This document shows positions 27,701-35,506 of a stretch of 64,000 nt of DNA, one piece after another; the first letter of the stretch is position 1; each line of letters opens with the position of its first letter. The stretch is from Yeosuana sp043876835 (GTDB lineage: Bacteria > Bacteroidota > Bacteroidia > Flavobacteriales > Flavobacteriaceae), in contig NZ_JBAWJZ010000008.1 of assembly GCF_043876835.1 (NCBI RefSeq), positions 121,581-185,580 of the forward strand, given 5' to 3'. The notes beneath the pieces are model-generated. The model was not told the origin of the DNA, did no database searches, and saw only the letters and a program-made list of their open reading frames with translations. The position numbers were made by a program, and so were the translations under genes.

Positions 27701-27924
27701 CTATTTTAATGACATCGTTTGCTTTTATTTTAGGACTAATGCCTTTGGTGTTGGCAAAAGGTGTTGGTGCAGAAGGGAATAGATCTATTGGTACCGGTGC
27801 CGCTGGTGGTATGCTTATAGGAACCGTTTTGGGAGTGTTTGTAATTCCTGTTTTATTCATTTTATTTCAGTGGTTACAAGAAAAAATTTCTAGTAAACCA
27901 GCAATCAAAACTATTGAAGAATAA
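24787..27924 (+). CDS. RND efflux transporter permease (AcrB type, HAE1)
   Basis: A 1045-residue inner-membrane proton antiporter of normal length, with 12 expected membrane helices in two halves and two large periplasmic loops. It starts FIERPVLSTVISIIIVLLG, as typical of the hydrophobe/amphiphile efflux-1 group. The proton-relay pair of Asp residues is seen in GIVVDDAIVVVEAV, and the second-half Lys in LLAKNAILIVEFA. It should export lipophilic compounds such as drugs, bile-like detergents or dyes, with the adaptor and channel from the same unit; substrates cannot be read from sequence. Confidence 0.97.
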   Translation: MLKTFIERPVLSTVISIIIVLLGFISIKSLPIEQYPDIAPPTIKVTASYPGANAETVLESVIIPIEEQINGVEGMTYITSTASNNGTADITVYFDQNVDADVAAVNVQNRVSRANPLLPQEVKQTGVTTQKQQTSALMFLSMYSENEDYDATFIQNYLKINVTPKLQRIKGIGEVGVFSQQDYAMRIWLKPEKLATYNLIPSDITAVLKEQNLEAAAGSLGENNGEAFSYVLKYSGRFKDEKQYANIIVKALGNGEFLRLNDIADIELDAQSFGSSAVSLGHPAVFMGIFQTKGSNAEEIIENIKTTLESVEKDLPKGIHIFIPYDTSLFLTASIDKVVTTLLEAFLLVFIVVFIFLQDLRSTLIPAIAVPVSIIGTFFFLNLLGYSINLLTLFAVVLAIGIVVDDAIVVVEAVHAKLDHGEKNAKKATLTAMHEIAGAIVSITLVMAAVFIPVTFVEGPTGVFYKQFGVTLIIAILISAVNALTLSPALCALFLKSHSEEEELKSKNPVHRFHALFNHGFNATIEKYGKSIQFLYKQKWITILLLIIAAVGLFWASKTTPTGFVPNEDRGIIFANVELPAGASLDRTAEVVNQLYEKAHNLPGVEGVSFIRGRSLISGSGSNYGFGVIKLKDWKEREDPSLSTEAVTGKLFGIASTIPDGNIIFFAPPSIRGFGNSAGFEVNLLDRFGGDFTELDKVNQEFIGALMQHSEIKYAQSSFNTKYPQYEMEVNVPLAKEKGVPISSIFSTLQGYIGGVYASDFSRFGKQFRVYIQSLPEDRADVDALNSMYVRTDNGEMTPITQFVTLKRIYGPQSVTRFNLFNSTSITGATNAGFSTGDAIRVIEEEVAKLPSNYTIAYSGLTREEVNSGSQTTFIFILSILFVYFLLCAQYESYILPFAVVFSIPLGVFGAYISTKFLGLENNIYFQIALIMLIGLLAKNAILIVEFALQKRRQGESILNSAIHGAKTRLRPILMTSFAFILGLMPLVLAKGVGAEGNRSIGTGAAGGMLIGTVLGVFVIPVLFILFQWLQEKISSKPAIKTIEE

Positions 27925-27929
27925 TCATT

Positions 27930-29357
27930 ATGAAATCAATTATAAAAAATAAATTTTTAGGTAAAGCAATTCTTTTAATAATCGTTTCTTTAACTCTTCA
28001 AAGTTGTTTTGTTGCTAAAGATTATACGACGCCAAAGTTAGAGGAAACACAAAATTTATATAGAACCGATAACCTTCCAACAGATAGTTTATCAATGGCC
28101 GATATTTCTTGGAAAGCATTATTTACAGATTCTTATTTGAATCAATATATTGAAGAAGGACTTCAAAACAATATTGATATTCGTATTGCAATCCAGCAAA
28201 TTTTGTCGGCTGAAGCTTATTTAAGACAGGGGAAAGCAGGATATTTGCCAAACTTAAGCGCAAAAGGAACAGCTTCACGTTCTTACTTGTCTAAAAACGG
28301 ACAGCAAGGAGCTATTTTAAGTAGCTTGGGAGAAGACCATATTGATCAATTTGAATTATCTGGTGCCTTATCATGGGAAGCCGATATATGGGGAAAAATA
28401 AGAAGCAACAAACGCGCTTATCAAGCGAGTTACTTGCAAAGTGTTGCTGCGCATAAGGCTGTAAAAACACAATTAATTTCTAGTATTGCCTCAACGTATT
28501 ATCAACTTTTGGCATTAGATGCTCAATTAGCAATTACAAAACAAACTATTGTAACGCGCGAAAATAGTGTGGAAACCATTAAAGCATTAAAAGATGCAGG
28601 ACAAGTTACACAAGTTGCAGTAGATCAAAACATTGCACAATATAATAACGCAAAGGCTTTACAAGTAGATTTAGAAACCACTATTTTTAAAACCGAAAAT
28701 GCGTTGAGCATTTTGCTTGGAAAAGCTCCTCAACATTTTGAAAGAAGTACAATAAACAGTCAAATAATTGAATCAGATTTAAAAATTGGCGTTCCTGCTA
28801 CTTTATTAAGTAACAGACCCGATGTTATGGCTGCCGAGTATGGTTTAATCCAGTCTTTCGAATTAACTAATGTGGCACGTAGCAGCTTTTACCCGTCATT
28901 AACATTAACAGCGTCAGCAGGTTTTCAAAGTTTAGAATTTGATAACTTATTTAATTCAAATTCACTTTTCGCCAATTTAGTTGGCGGATTATCGCAACCT
29001 ATCTTTAACCAAAGAAAAATAAAAACGCAATATGAAGTAGCCAAGGCACAACAAGAACAGGCCTTGTTAAACTTTAAACAATCACTTTTAATTGCAGGCA
29101 ATGAGGTGTCAAATGCTTTGTTTGCTTATAATGCCGAAACGAAAAAATTTGTATTCAGACAAAACGAAGTAGAAGCGTTACGTAATGCCGAAACCAATTC
29201 GGAAGAATTATTAAAAAACGGATATGCTAACTATTTAGATTTATTAACAGCTAGACAAAGTGCACTGAATGCTGAATTAAATGTAATTGATAGCAAACTA
29301 CAACAATTGCTTTCTGTTGTTAATTTGTATGAAGCTCTTGGAGGTGGCTGGAAATAA
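27930..29357 (+). CDS. Outer-membrane efflux channel (TolC/OprM-type, NodT family)
   Basis: A 475-residue outer-membrane lipoprotein with lipobox LQSC. The family pattern is clear: a long helical domain in two repeats (NQYIEEGLQNNIDIRIAIQQI, LSGALSWEADIWGKIRSNKRAYQASY and QVAVDQNIAQYNNAKAL; LLSNRPDVMAAEYGLIQS, QPIFNQRKIKTQYEVAKAQQEQALLNF). It forms the trimeric exit channel for the RND pump encoded just upstream (5-base gap). A hairpin terminator follows after 37 bases. Confidence 0.95.
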   Translation: MKSIIKNKFLGKAILLIIVSLTLQSCFVAKDYTTPKLEETQNLYRTDNLPTDSLSMADISWKALFTDSYLNQYIEEGLQNNIDIRIAIQQILSAEAYLRQGKAGYLPNLSAKGTASRSYLSKNGQQGAILSSLGEDHIDQFELSGALSWEADIWGKIRSNKRAYQASYLQSVAAHKAVKTQLISSIASTYYQLLALDAQLAITKQTIVTRENSVETIKALKDAGQVTQVAVDQNIAQYNNAKALQVDLETTIFKTENALSILLGKAPQHFERSTINSQIIESDLKIGVPATLLSNRPDVMAAEYGLIQSFELTNVARSSFYPSLTLTASAGFQSLEFDNLFNSNSLFANLVGGLSQPIFNQRKIKTQYEVAKAQQEQALLNFKQSLLIAGNEVSNALFAYNAETKKFVFRQNEVEALRNAETNSEELLKNGYANYLDLLTARQSALNAELNVIDSKLQQLLSVVNLYEALGGGWK

Positions 29358-29394
29358 TATAAAGATTTTGGTTAATAGTTAGTTGGTTATGCTT

Positions 29395-29434
29395 GGCAGG
29401 AATGGTTTTATTTTTTAAATCATTTCTGCCTTTT
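29395..29434 (+). terminator. Terminator after the RND efflux operon
   Basis: Arms ggcaggaatg (29395-29404) and catttctgcc (29421-29430), with one G-T wobble, enclose an AT-rich loop, and a short T run follows. Confidence 0.75.
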
Positions 29435-29453
29435 AACTTAAGTTAAATTTGAA

Positions 29454-30044
29454 ATGACGACAAAAGAAGAGGTTTTAGAGTGTTCAATAGCCAACTTTAC
29501 AAAGTTTGGAAGTAAAAGTTTTACCATGGATGAACTTGCTGGCGAGCTAGGAATGTCTAAAAAAACGATTTACAATTATTTTAAAAACAAAGAGGATTTA
29601 GTATCTGAAAGCTTAGAGTTTTTAATTAAAAAAATCAAAAAGCAAATAGATTTAACTTTGCTTCAACATACAGATCCTATTGTTAAAATCATAGAAATTT
29701 ATAAGATAGGTTTTGATTATTTTAAATGTTTTAAACCTTCATTTACATTTGGATTGAAGAAGTATTATCCGAAAGCAGATGAAGTGTTTGAAACATTTAG
29801 ACATGAAATTGTTTTTGGAAAAGTATATAATTTATTGGAACAAGCACAACAGCAAAAATTAATTAAAGAAGAAATTAATATAAAACTGGCTTGTGAATTA
29901 TATTTTTTAAGAATAGAAAATGTAATTTACAAGCCAAATAATTTTTTTGATGAGTATTCTAAAAAAGAATTATTAGAGCATATGATAGTTTATAATTTGA
30001 AAGGAATTTCGAATGCAAACTACACGAATTCTTATTTTGAGTGA
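29454..30044 (+). CDS. TetR/AcrR family transcriptional regulator
   Basis: A 196-residue regulator. The N-terminal DNA-binding domain is complete: EEVLECSIANFTKFGSKSFTMDELAGELGMSKKTIYNYFKNKEDL, residues about 4-50. The C-terminal ligand-binding part is helical without recognisable ligand residues. It lies after the terminator of the RND operon, so it may be transcribed apart, yet its neighbour makes a second layer of efflux control possible. It ends one base before the convergent DUF3999 gene. Confidence 0.92.
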   Translation: MTTKEEVLECSIANFTKFGSKSFTMDELAGELGMSKKTIYNYFKNKEDLVSESLEFLIKKIKKQIDLTLLQHTDPIVKIIEIYKIGFDYFKCFKPSFTFGLKKYYPKADEVFETFRHEIVFGKVYNLLEQAQQQKLIKEEINIKLACELYFLRIENVIYKPNNFFDEYSKKELLEHMIVYNLKGISNANYTNSYFE

Positions 30045-30045
30045 G

Positions 30046-31278
30046 TTATTTTGATTTCATCATTTTAATTGAAAACCATCCAAGAAGTGCAACCATCAAT
30101 ACAATAATAATCCATAACCATATTTTATTTTGAAATAATGGAGCGTTATTAGATGTAGGCTTTTTATAAATTACTTGTTCTTCACCTAATGTTAAACTGG
30201 AAATGGTATCAGGAGTTTTTGAAACAAAACGCTCAATATCATAATTTGGCCTGTAAACATTTGAATTTCCGTAGGTTAAAAAGTATGTAGCTGGTTCAGT
30301 AAAGCGAATATCTAAATTATAAACATTTCCTTTTACAGTAACATTTTCAATTTTTAAGGGTTCATTATCTTGATTATTGACAATAATTTTAAGTTTTTTT
30401 AAGACTGTATTTTCAAATGCAAACACATTATTTTCTATTGAATTTAAGGTGCCATTTGTTAAAGTTCTGTAATTATAAACATACCCGTTTTGTGTTTTAA
30501 CACTATCTGAAACATATTTAATCATAATTGGACGATAATAGTCATAAGATGCATCAACATCAATTTTTAAATAGCTTACGGGTAAACGTTTTGATAATTC
30601 TATATTAATATCCGAACTTTTTTCTTGCTTTTTTTCTTCTATTTCCAAGCTCTTAATTTCGCAACCATAAAACTCACCTTTTTCAATGGTGGTGTAACTT
30701 GCTTTAACGGATTTTAACTCTGGTTTTTCAAGACTTTTCACAAGAATTCTGAAATAATTATAGCTAGAATTTGGGAATGTTATATTGTTGTATTCATAAA
30801 AGGTCTCGGCATTTTTTATAGACAATATTCGGTAATCGTCAACTATGGTAAACCATTCGTTTTGATTGTTGCTGCCTTCTAAAGAAATTCTCCAATCAAA
30901 ATTAAATTGTTTAAAATCTATTTGTAATTGATTTATAACGTCTTGGTTTGGAACTTCAAGTGTGAAATAATAGCCTTTTTCATTATGAGACGTATTAATT
31001 ATTTTGAAATTCACATTAGTTTTTACCCGTTTTTCGCGTTTAAGTTCTAAAAGGTAAGGTGCTTCAATGGTGTCGTTTTTTTCAGAAATTCCAAAAACTC
31101 TTATATCGGATAAATCAGGGGATATTTTTTTAAAAATATCATTAGGTAATTCTAGTTTATGCCAAGAATTTGTTACTCCTTCTAGCTCACGTTTGTAGCT
31201 ATATTTTTGCATTTGTCCAAATGAAAACACAAAAGGTAAAAGGAGAAAGCAAGTAAAAATTTTAGACTTAAATGTCAT
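30046..31278 (-). CDS. DUF3999 family membrane-anchored protein
   Basis: A 410-residue protein with a signal peptide (LLPFVFSFGQ), a large beta-rich extracytoplasmic part and one C-terminal membrane helix (IWLWIIIVLMVALLGWFSI). The opening YSYKRELEGVTNSWHKLELP, with DIRVFG further on, fits DUF3999. Its start overlaps the end of the DUF2339 gene by 11 bases, and this pair (DUF2339 then DUF3999) is a known recurring arrangement. The function of both is unknown; an envelope role is inferred from topology. Confidence 0.85.
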   Translation of the reverse strand: MTFKSKIFTCFLLLPFVFSFGQMQKYSYKRELEGVTNSWHKLELPNDIFKKISPDLSDIRVFGISEKNDTIEAPYLLELKREKRVKTNVNFKIINTSHNEKGYYFTLEVPNQDVINQLQIDFKQFNFDWRISLEGSNNQNEWFTIVDDYRILSIKNAETFYEYNNITFPNSSYNYFRILVKSLEKPELKSVKASYTTIEKGEFYGCEIKSLEIEEKKQEKSSDINIELSKRLPVSYLKIDVDASYDYYRPIMIKYVSDSVKTQNGYVYNYRTLTNGTLNSIENNVFAFENTVLKKLKIIVNNQDNEPLKIENVTVKGNVYNLDIRFTEPATYFLTYGNSNVYRPNYDIERFVSKTPDTISSLTLGEEQVIYKKPTSNNAPLFQNKIWLWIIIVLMVALLGWFSIKMMKSK

Positions 31279-33811
31279 CAGAAATATTGCTTTTAAATTT
31301 ATTATATAAAAATGAAATGATTAATAAAAGAATACCTAAAGATACAAATACAATGGTTTTTGAGATGGTTCCTAAATGTGAAATATCGTAGAAAAATAGT
31401 TTTATTAACGTAATTGAAAATAGAACGATTGCCGCAATACGCAAATGTTTTCTCTGCTTCCAAATTCCTAAAGCAATTAATAATAATGAAAAGACACCCC
31501 AAAGAATACTTAGTCCTAATTTATAGGATTGTGTAGAGCCAGACATATCCAATAAATTAACAAGTTCGCTGCTAGCAATCCATAAAATGATAAAATAAAA
31601 TAAAATGCTAAACGGAACTTTGTTGGTAATTTTCATGAACTCTTCAAGGACATATTTATAGCTAACAAATAATGTTACCGCAACAAATACATATGAAACA
31701 TAACGAATAGCAATATACCATGTTCCAATATGATAATATTCAGATAGGTTTTGATTAAGATAATTATCCCTTAATTCACTTAAAGCATATAAGCCAAGAG
31801 TTAAAAAGAAAAAAACAGTAATGCCGTTTAACCCTATGTTTATATAGCCAAAGGTTTTGTTCTTTAATTTTTTAATATTGAAAAAAGACATTGCAGAAAC
31901 AAAAACCATGGAATAAATGAGCAACCAAACAACTTTAAATTTTAATAAACTATAGTTATTGTAATTCTCAAAATACTCTTGATTATTAATGGTCAACTGT
32001 GATTCATTATAAAGCCTTTGAAAATAATAATCAATTTCCAAAAAGAGTCCTATATAAACAGTGCTAATAATAATAGCAGGAACTGCAAAAGAGATTGTTT
32101 TTTGGTTATCTTTTTTTGAATGCTCTTCTGAAATAAATGCTGAGTTTTTGTTAATAAAATATATAAAGCCAAAAGCAACAACAACTAATATGGTAGTTAA
32201 AAAGTAAATGTTTAAAAGAGGCATTATTTTGTTAGAATCACTGATATTCCAATAACTCAAATATCCATTGCTCCAATCTTCATATAAACTTATTATGGCT
32301 AAAGCCATTAAAGGATACGAAATATATTCATATACCGAAATTGATTTTGTGCGTCCTATCCAAAACAGAAAAGCCGCTTCTCCAGTCCATAATAAAGTAA
32401 CCCAATTACCATCTAATTGTACAGGAATTGTAATGGTAATAAACACTAAAACCAACCCTACAACTAAATAGAATAGGTTTTTATCGGCCAATTTTAATCT
32501 ATATATAATTACACTCACAATAAAATGTAAAATAGCATTACAAAGCGTAAACAATCCAAGTAATTGGTTTCCTGTTTCATGGTTTTCAAGAATTGTATAT
32601 CCAAAACCGTAAAAAATAAAAGAGTTCGCTAATATCAGTATAACATCTAAAGTATCAAATTGCTCTTTTTTAATCAATTTGTAAGCTAAAAATGTAGCAT
32701 AAAAAATAACAAAAAAGACACCAGCAAAAATGAGCGCAGTTGCAAAGTCGTTAATGCTATTATAATTAATGGTAAACCAAGACAAATAAATTAACCAAGT
32801 TAAAACGAACGAAACATAGTTAAGAGGTTTCCAGTATTTGTAGAATGCCAATACTAAAATACCAATATTAATTATTGACATATAACTAAACAAAACAGTA
32901 GCATTACCTGAACCATCACTAAGCAAAAAAGGCACAGCGTACGCGCCAACCAAACCTATATGGGCAATAAGCTGTTTGTTGTACTTTAAAGCTGCAAATA
33001 CTGTAAAGCCTGTAAAAACAAACATAAGCACAAACGTTATTATTTGAGGTATTAATCCATAATAACTATAGGCTGCATAGGTAAGAAAATACAAAATTGC
33101 CATAGCACCACTCACTAAAACAGCACTAAAATTCTCAAATTTTGGTTTAAGCTTGATCGATAAACCTAACAACCCTAATCCTACTAAATATCCAAGAATA
33201 ATCCTTGTTAGCGGACTTATTAAATCGTTTTCAATGGAATATTTTGCTCCAATTGCAACGCCAATAATTAAGATAGCAATACCAATTTTATTAATAAGAT
33301 TCTCTCCAATAAACTTTTCTAGTTCGTTACTGATTTTTATAGGATTTTGAGCCGGAGTTACTGTTTGGACTTGTTTTGGAGCTTCTTTTGTAATTGTTTG
33401 AATAGATTTTTCAGACGTAGCTTCTTTTTTAATTTTTGGCACAGCAATCCAAAGAATTAAGTATAGAAAAAAGCCAATTCCAAAAAACAAAGAAAGGAGT
33501 ATCCATAGAAATCGAACCAAGTATCTGTTAATACCAAGATAATTCCCTAAGCCAGAACAAACACCTCCTAAACCACGATGATATACATCTCTAAAAAATC
33601 CTTTATGAGTTTCAGTAACTGACTCTGCCTTCTCTTTAAAAGAAGTTTTTTCAACAACAGGAGCCTTTTCAATTTCTTGTTGCTTTTCAGAAATTTTAAA
33701 CAGGTTTAATTCTTTTTGTAAGTCGTTAATTTCTTTTGAAAAAACCTCCTGTTTTTTTAAAAGTAAGTCTAACCTTTTTTGAAGTTCATCAACTTTGTTT
33801 TGATTATCCAT
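31268..33811 (-). CDS. PspC-DUF2339 polytopic membrane protein
   Basis: An 847-residue protein with three parts. Residues 1-50 form a coiled coil (KVDELQKRLDLLLKKQEVFSKEINDL). Residues of about 72-132 are a PspC domain with the typical GLGGVCSGLGNYLGINRYLVRFLW start and membrane hairpin. From about 170 to the end is DUF2339 with roughly 20 membrane segments, beginning LINKIGIAILIIGVAIGAKYSIENDLISP. Most DUF2339 proteins lack the PspC part, so this is a fusion, though such fusions are seen in Flavobacteriaceae. It leads a two-gene unit with the DUF3999 gene. Confidence 0.86.
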   Translation of the reverse strand: MDNQNKVDELQKRLDLLLKKQEVFSKEINDLQKELNLFKISEKQQEIEKAPVVEKTSFKEKAESVTETHKGFFRDVYHRGLGGVCSGLGNYLGINRYLVRFLWILLSLFFGIGFFLYLILWIAVPKIKKEATSEKSIQTITKEAPKQVQTVTPAQNPIKISNELEKFIGENLINKIGIAILIIGVAIGAKYSIENDLISPLTRIILGYLVGLGLLGLSIKLKPKFENFSAVLVSGAMAILYFLTYAAYSYYGLIPQIITFVLMFVFTGFTVFAALKYNKQLIAHIGLVGAYAVPFLLSDGSGNATVLFSYMSIINIGILVLAFYKYWKPLNYVSFVLTWLIYLSWFTINYNSINDFATALIFAGVFFVIFYATFLAYKLIKKEQFDTLDVILILANSFIFYGFGYTILENHETGNQLLGLFTLCNAILHFIVSVIIYRLKLADKNLFYLVVGLVLVFITITIPVQLDGNWVTLLWTGEAAFLFWIGRTKSISVYEYISYPLMALAIISLYEDWSNGYLSYWNISDSNKIMPLLNIYFLTTILVVVAFGFIYFINKNSAFISEEHSKKDNQKTISFAVPAIIISTVYIGLFLEIDYYFQRLYNESQLTINNQEYFENYNNYSLLKFKVVWLLIYSMVFVSAMSFFNIKKLKNKTFGYINIGLNGITVFFFLTLGLYALSELRDNYLNQNLSEYYHIGTWYIAIRYVSYVFVAVTLFVSYKYVLEEFMKITNKVPFSILFYFIILWIASSELVNLLDMSGSTQSYKLGLSILWGVFSLLLIALGIWKQRKHLRIAAIVLFSITLIKLFFYDISHLGTISKTIVFVSLGILLLIISFLYNKFKSNISDDI

Positions 33812-33948
33812 AATACGCTTTTATTAAATAAAATAATCATTTTATTGGTGGAGAAACAATCAACATTATAAGTTGAACAGCTAATGTAGTTGTTTTTTTA
33901 ATACTAATTCAAGTTCAAACAATTTGTTTGATAATCACCTAAAATAAG

Positions 33949-33956
33949 TATTTTTG
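33949..33956 (+). promoter_or_regulatory. Candidate -7 box before the small unknown gene
   Basis: TATTTTTG is an exact TAnnTTTG match. It ends 4 bases before a TTG codon and 19 bases before GTG 33976; the latter spacing fits the short leaders of pheS, the GbsR gene and the 118-aa gene. A small palindrome caaac/gttt-g lies at 33916-33930. Confidence 0.45.
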
Positions 33957-33975
33957 AGCTTTGAAAATTTATGTT

Positions 33976-34371
33976 GTGAAAAAAGATATTAATATTCCAA
34001 AGGTTGAAAACGTTTATGTTGCAGTAATAAATGAGTATAATGATATTTATAAAACCAATGACTGGAATGCCTATATTATTAACGATAGAGATACAGACTT
34101 AGATATGGTTTTAATTGTTGTAAATGGTTTTGCAGAAACTAAAGTAACATCAACAATGCGCCATAAACTAGATAAGCTTCCTGCTAAAAGTTATGCAAAA
34201 ATTGAACTGATGCAAGAGGATGTTTTACAATTAAACAATGAGTTTAAAGTCACTTTTTTTGTAGGAAATAATATGTTTGATAAAACCTATTTATTTAGAA
34301 AAAATACCATTAACACAAAAGCTTTCCAAAACATTCCTGTAATAAACAAAAAAGGTGTTTTGGTAAAGTAA
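33976..34371 (+). CDS. Conserved hypothetical protein, about 131 aa
   Basis: A soluble protein I cannot name. The frame has no ATG; it can start at TTG 33961 (136 aa) or GTG 33976 (131 aa). GTG is preferred because the -7 box at 33949-33956 then leaves a usual leader. Visible features are the N-terminal IPKVENVYVAVINEYND, the WNAYIINDRDTDLDMVLIVVNGF segment and a C-terminal FFVGNNMFDKTYLFRKNTI strand, suggesting an alpha/beta fold. Similar proteins occur across Flavobacteriaceae as I recall, none with a role. It converges on gpsA with a one-base gap. Confidence 0.65.
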   Translation: MKKDINIPKVENVYVAVINEYNDIYKTNDWNAYIINDRDTDLDMVLIVVNGFAETKVTSTMRHKLDKLPAKSYAKIELMQEDVLQLNNEFKVTFFVGNNMFDKTYLFRKNTINTKAFQNIPVINKKGVLVK

Positions 34372-34372
34372 A

Positions 34373-35374
34373 TTAATCCAACTTCTCTGTTAATTTTTTA
34401 AAGGTCTTTTTGGGGTCTTTGCCTTCATATAATATTTCGTAAACGGCTTCTATAATAGGTAAACGAGTTTTCTTTTTGTTTTTCTCATTAAGTAAATGGG
34501 CACTTTTTGTAGCATAATATCCTTCGGCAATCATACTCATTTCCATTTGTGCCGATTTTACCGTATAGCCTTTACCAATCATATTACCAAACATTCTGTT
34601 TCTTGAAAAAACTGAATATCCGGTAACCAGTAAATCACCTAAGTAAGCCGAATTATTAATGTTACGTTTCATTTTGTGCATTTTTTTAATAAAACGTCTC
34701 ATTTCGCGTATGGCATTGCTCATAAGGACGCTCTGGAAATTATCGCCATAACCCAAACCATGGGCAATACCGGCTGCAATGGCATAAATATTTTTAAGCA
34801 TCACTGCATATTCTGTACCCATAATATCATCACTTGTTTTTGTTTTGATATAATCACAGGAGAGTTGTTTAGCAATTCCCTCTGCTTTTTTAGAATCGGC
34901 ACATGAAATGGTGAGATATGATAAACGTTCAAGAGCAACTTCTTCTGCATGGCATGGACCTGCGATAACAGCTATGTTGTTAAAAGGAACCTTGTAAAAC
35001 TGATGAAAATGTTCACCTACCAACAAACCGCTTTCTGGAATGATACCTTTTACTGCTGAAACAATTATTTTATCTGAAATATCAACTGTTAATTTTTCTA
35101 ATTCACTATACATAAAAGCTGAAGGAACGACAAAAATCAATACATCTGCATAAGTTGCCATTTCATTGATGTCATTACTTAATTTTAATTGCTCCAAATG
35201 AAATTCAACAGAACTTAAATAATTAGGGTTGTGTTGCTCTCTTAACAAATGCTCTTTAGTATAAACACTACGCATATACCAGCCTACTTCAGGAAGATTT
35301 TCACAAAGCATTTTCACAATAGCCGTGGCCCAACTTCCGGCGCCAAAAACGGCATATTTTAGCTGATTACTCAT
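34373..35374 (-). CDS. gpsA: NAD(P)H-dependent glycerol-3-phosphate dehydrogenase
   Basis: A 333-residue cytosolic enzyme that reduces dihydroxyacetone phosphate to sn-glycerol 3-phosphate for phospholipid synthesis. The dinucleotide-binding motif is GAGSWATA at about 11-18. The catalytic Lys lies in YAVMLKNIYAIAAGIAHGLGYGDN, and the IAGPCHAEEV and SNAIREM segments are family marks. GpsA in Bacteroidota is of this length. It stands alone between two convergent or divergent neighbours, as expected for a housekeeping gene. Confidence 0.95.
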   Translation of the reverse strand: MSNQLKYAVFGAGSWATAIVKMLCENLPEVGWYMRSVYTKEHLLREQHNPNYLSSVEFHLEQLKLSNDINEMATYADVLIFVVPSAFMYSELEKLTVDISDKIIVSAVKGIIPESGLLVGEHFHQFYKVPFNNIAVIAGPCHAEEVALERLSYLTISCADSKKAEGIAKQLSCDYIKTKTSDDIMGTEYAVMLKNIYAIAAGIAHGLGYGDNFQSVLMSNAIREMRRFIKKMHKMKRNINNSAYLGDLLVTGYSVFSRNRMFGNMIGKGYTVKSAQMEMSMIAEGYYATKSAHLLNEKNKKKTRLPIIEAVYEILYEGKDPKKTFKKLTEKLD

Positions 35375-35455
35375 ACTTAAAATAAATGGTTATGGTTTCA
35401 AAAGTACATAAAATATTAGTCATAGTTAAGTACTTAAATTCATAATAAATATTTT

Positions 35456-35472
35456 TTGGCACGTGTTTTGAA
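35456..35472 (+). promoter_or_regulatory. Possible sigma-54 type promoter
   Basis: TTGGCACG at 35456-35463 matches the -24 element, and TTGAA at 35468-35472 sits at the correct 4-base spacing but has A where the -12 element normally has C. The ATG at 35507 follows 34 bases later. No activator-binding site could be assigned. Confidence 0.3.
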
Positions 35473-35506
35473 AACCATTAAGTATTAACCCTTAAAATGA
35501 GTGATT

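Noticed and set aside
29444..29451. TAAATTTG as promoter of the TetR gene
   Set aside because: It ends only two bases before the ATG, so the transcript would begin inside the gene, and the HTH domain needs the full N-terminus.
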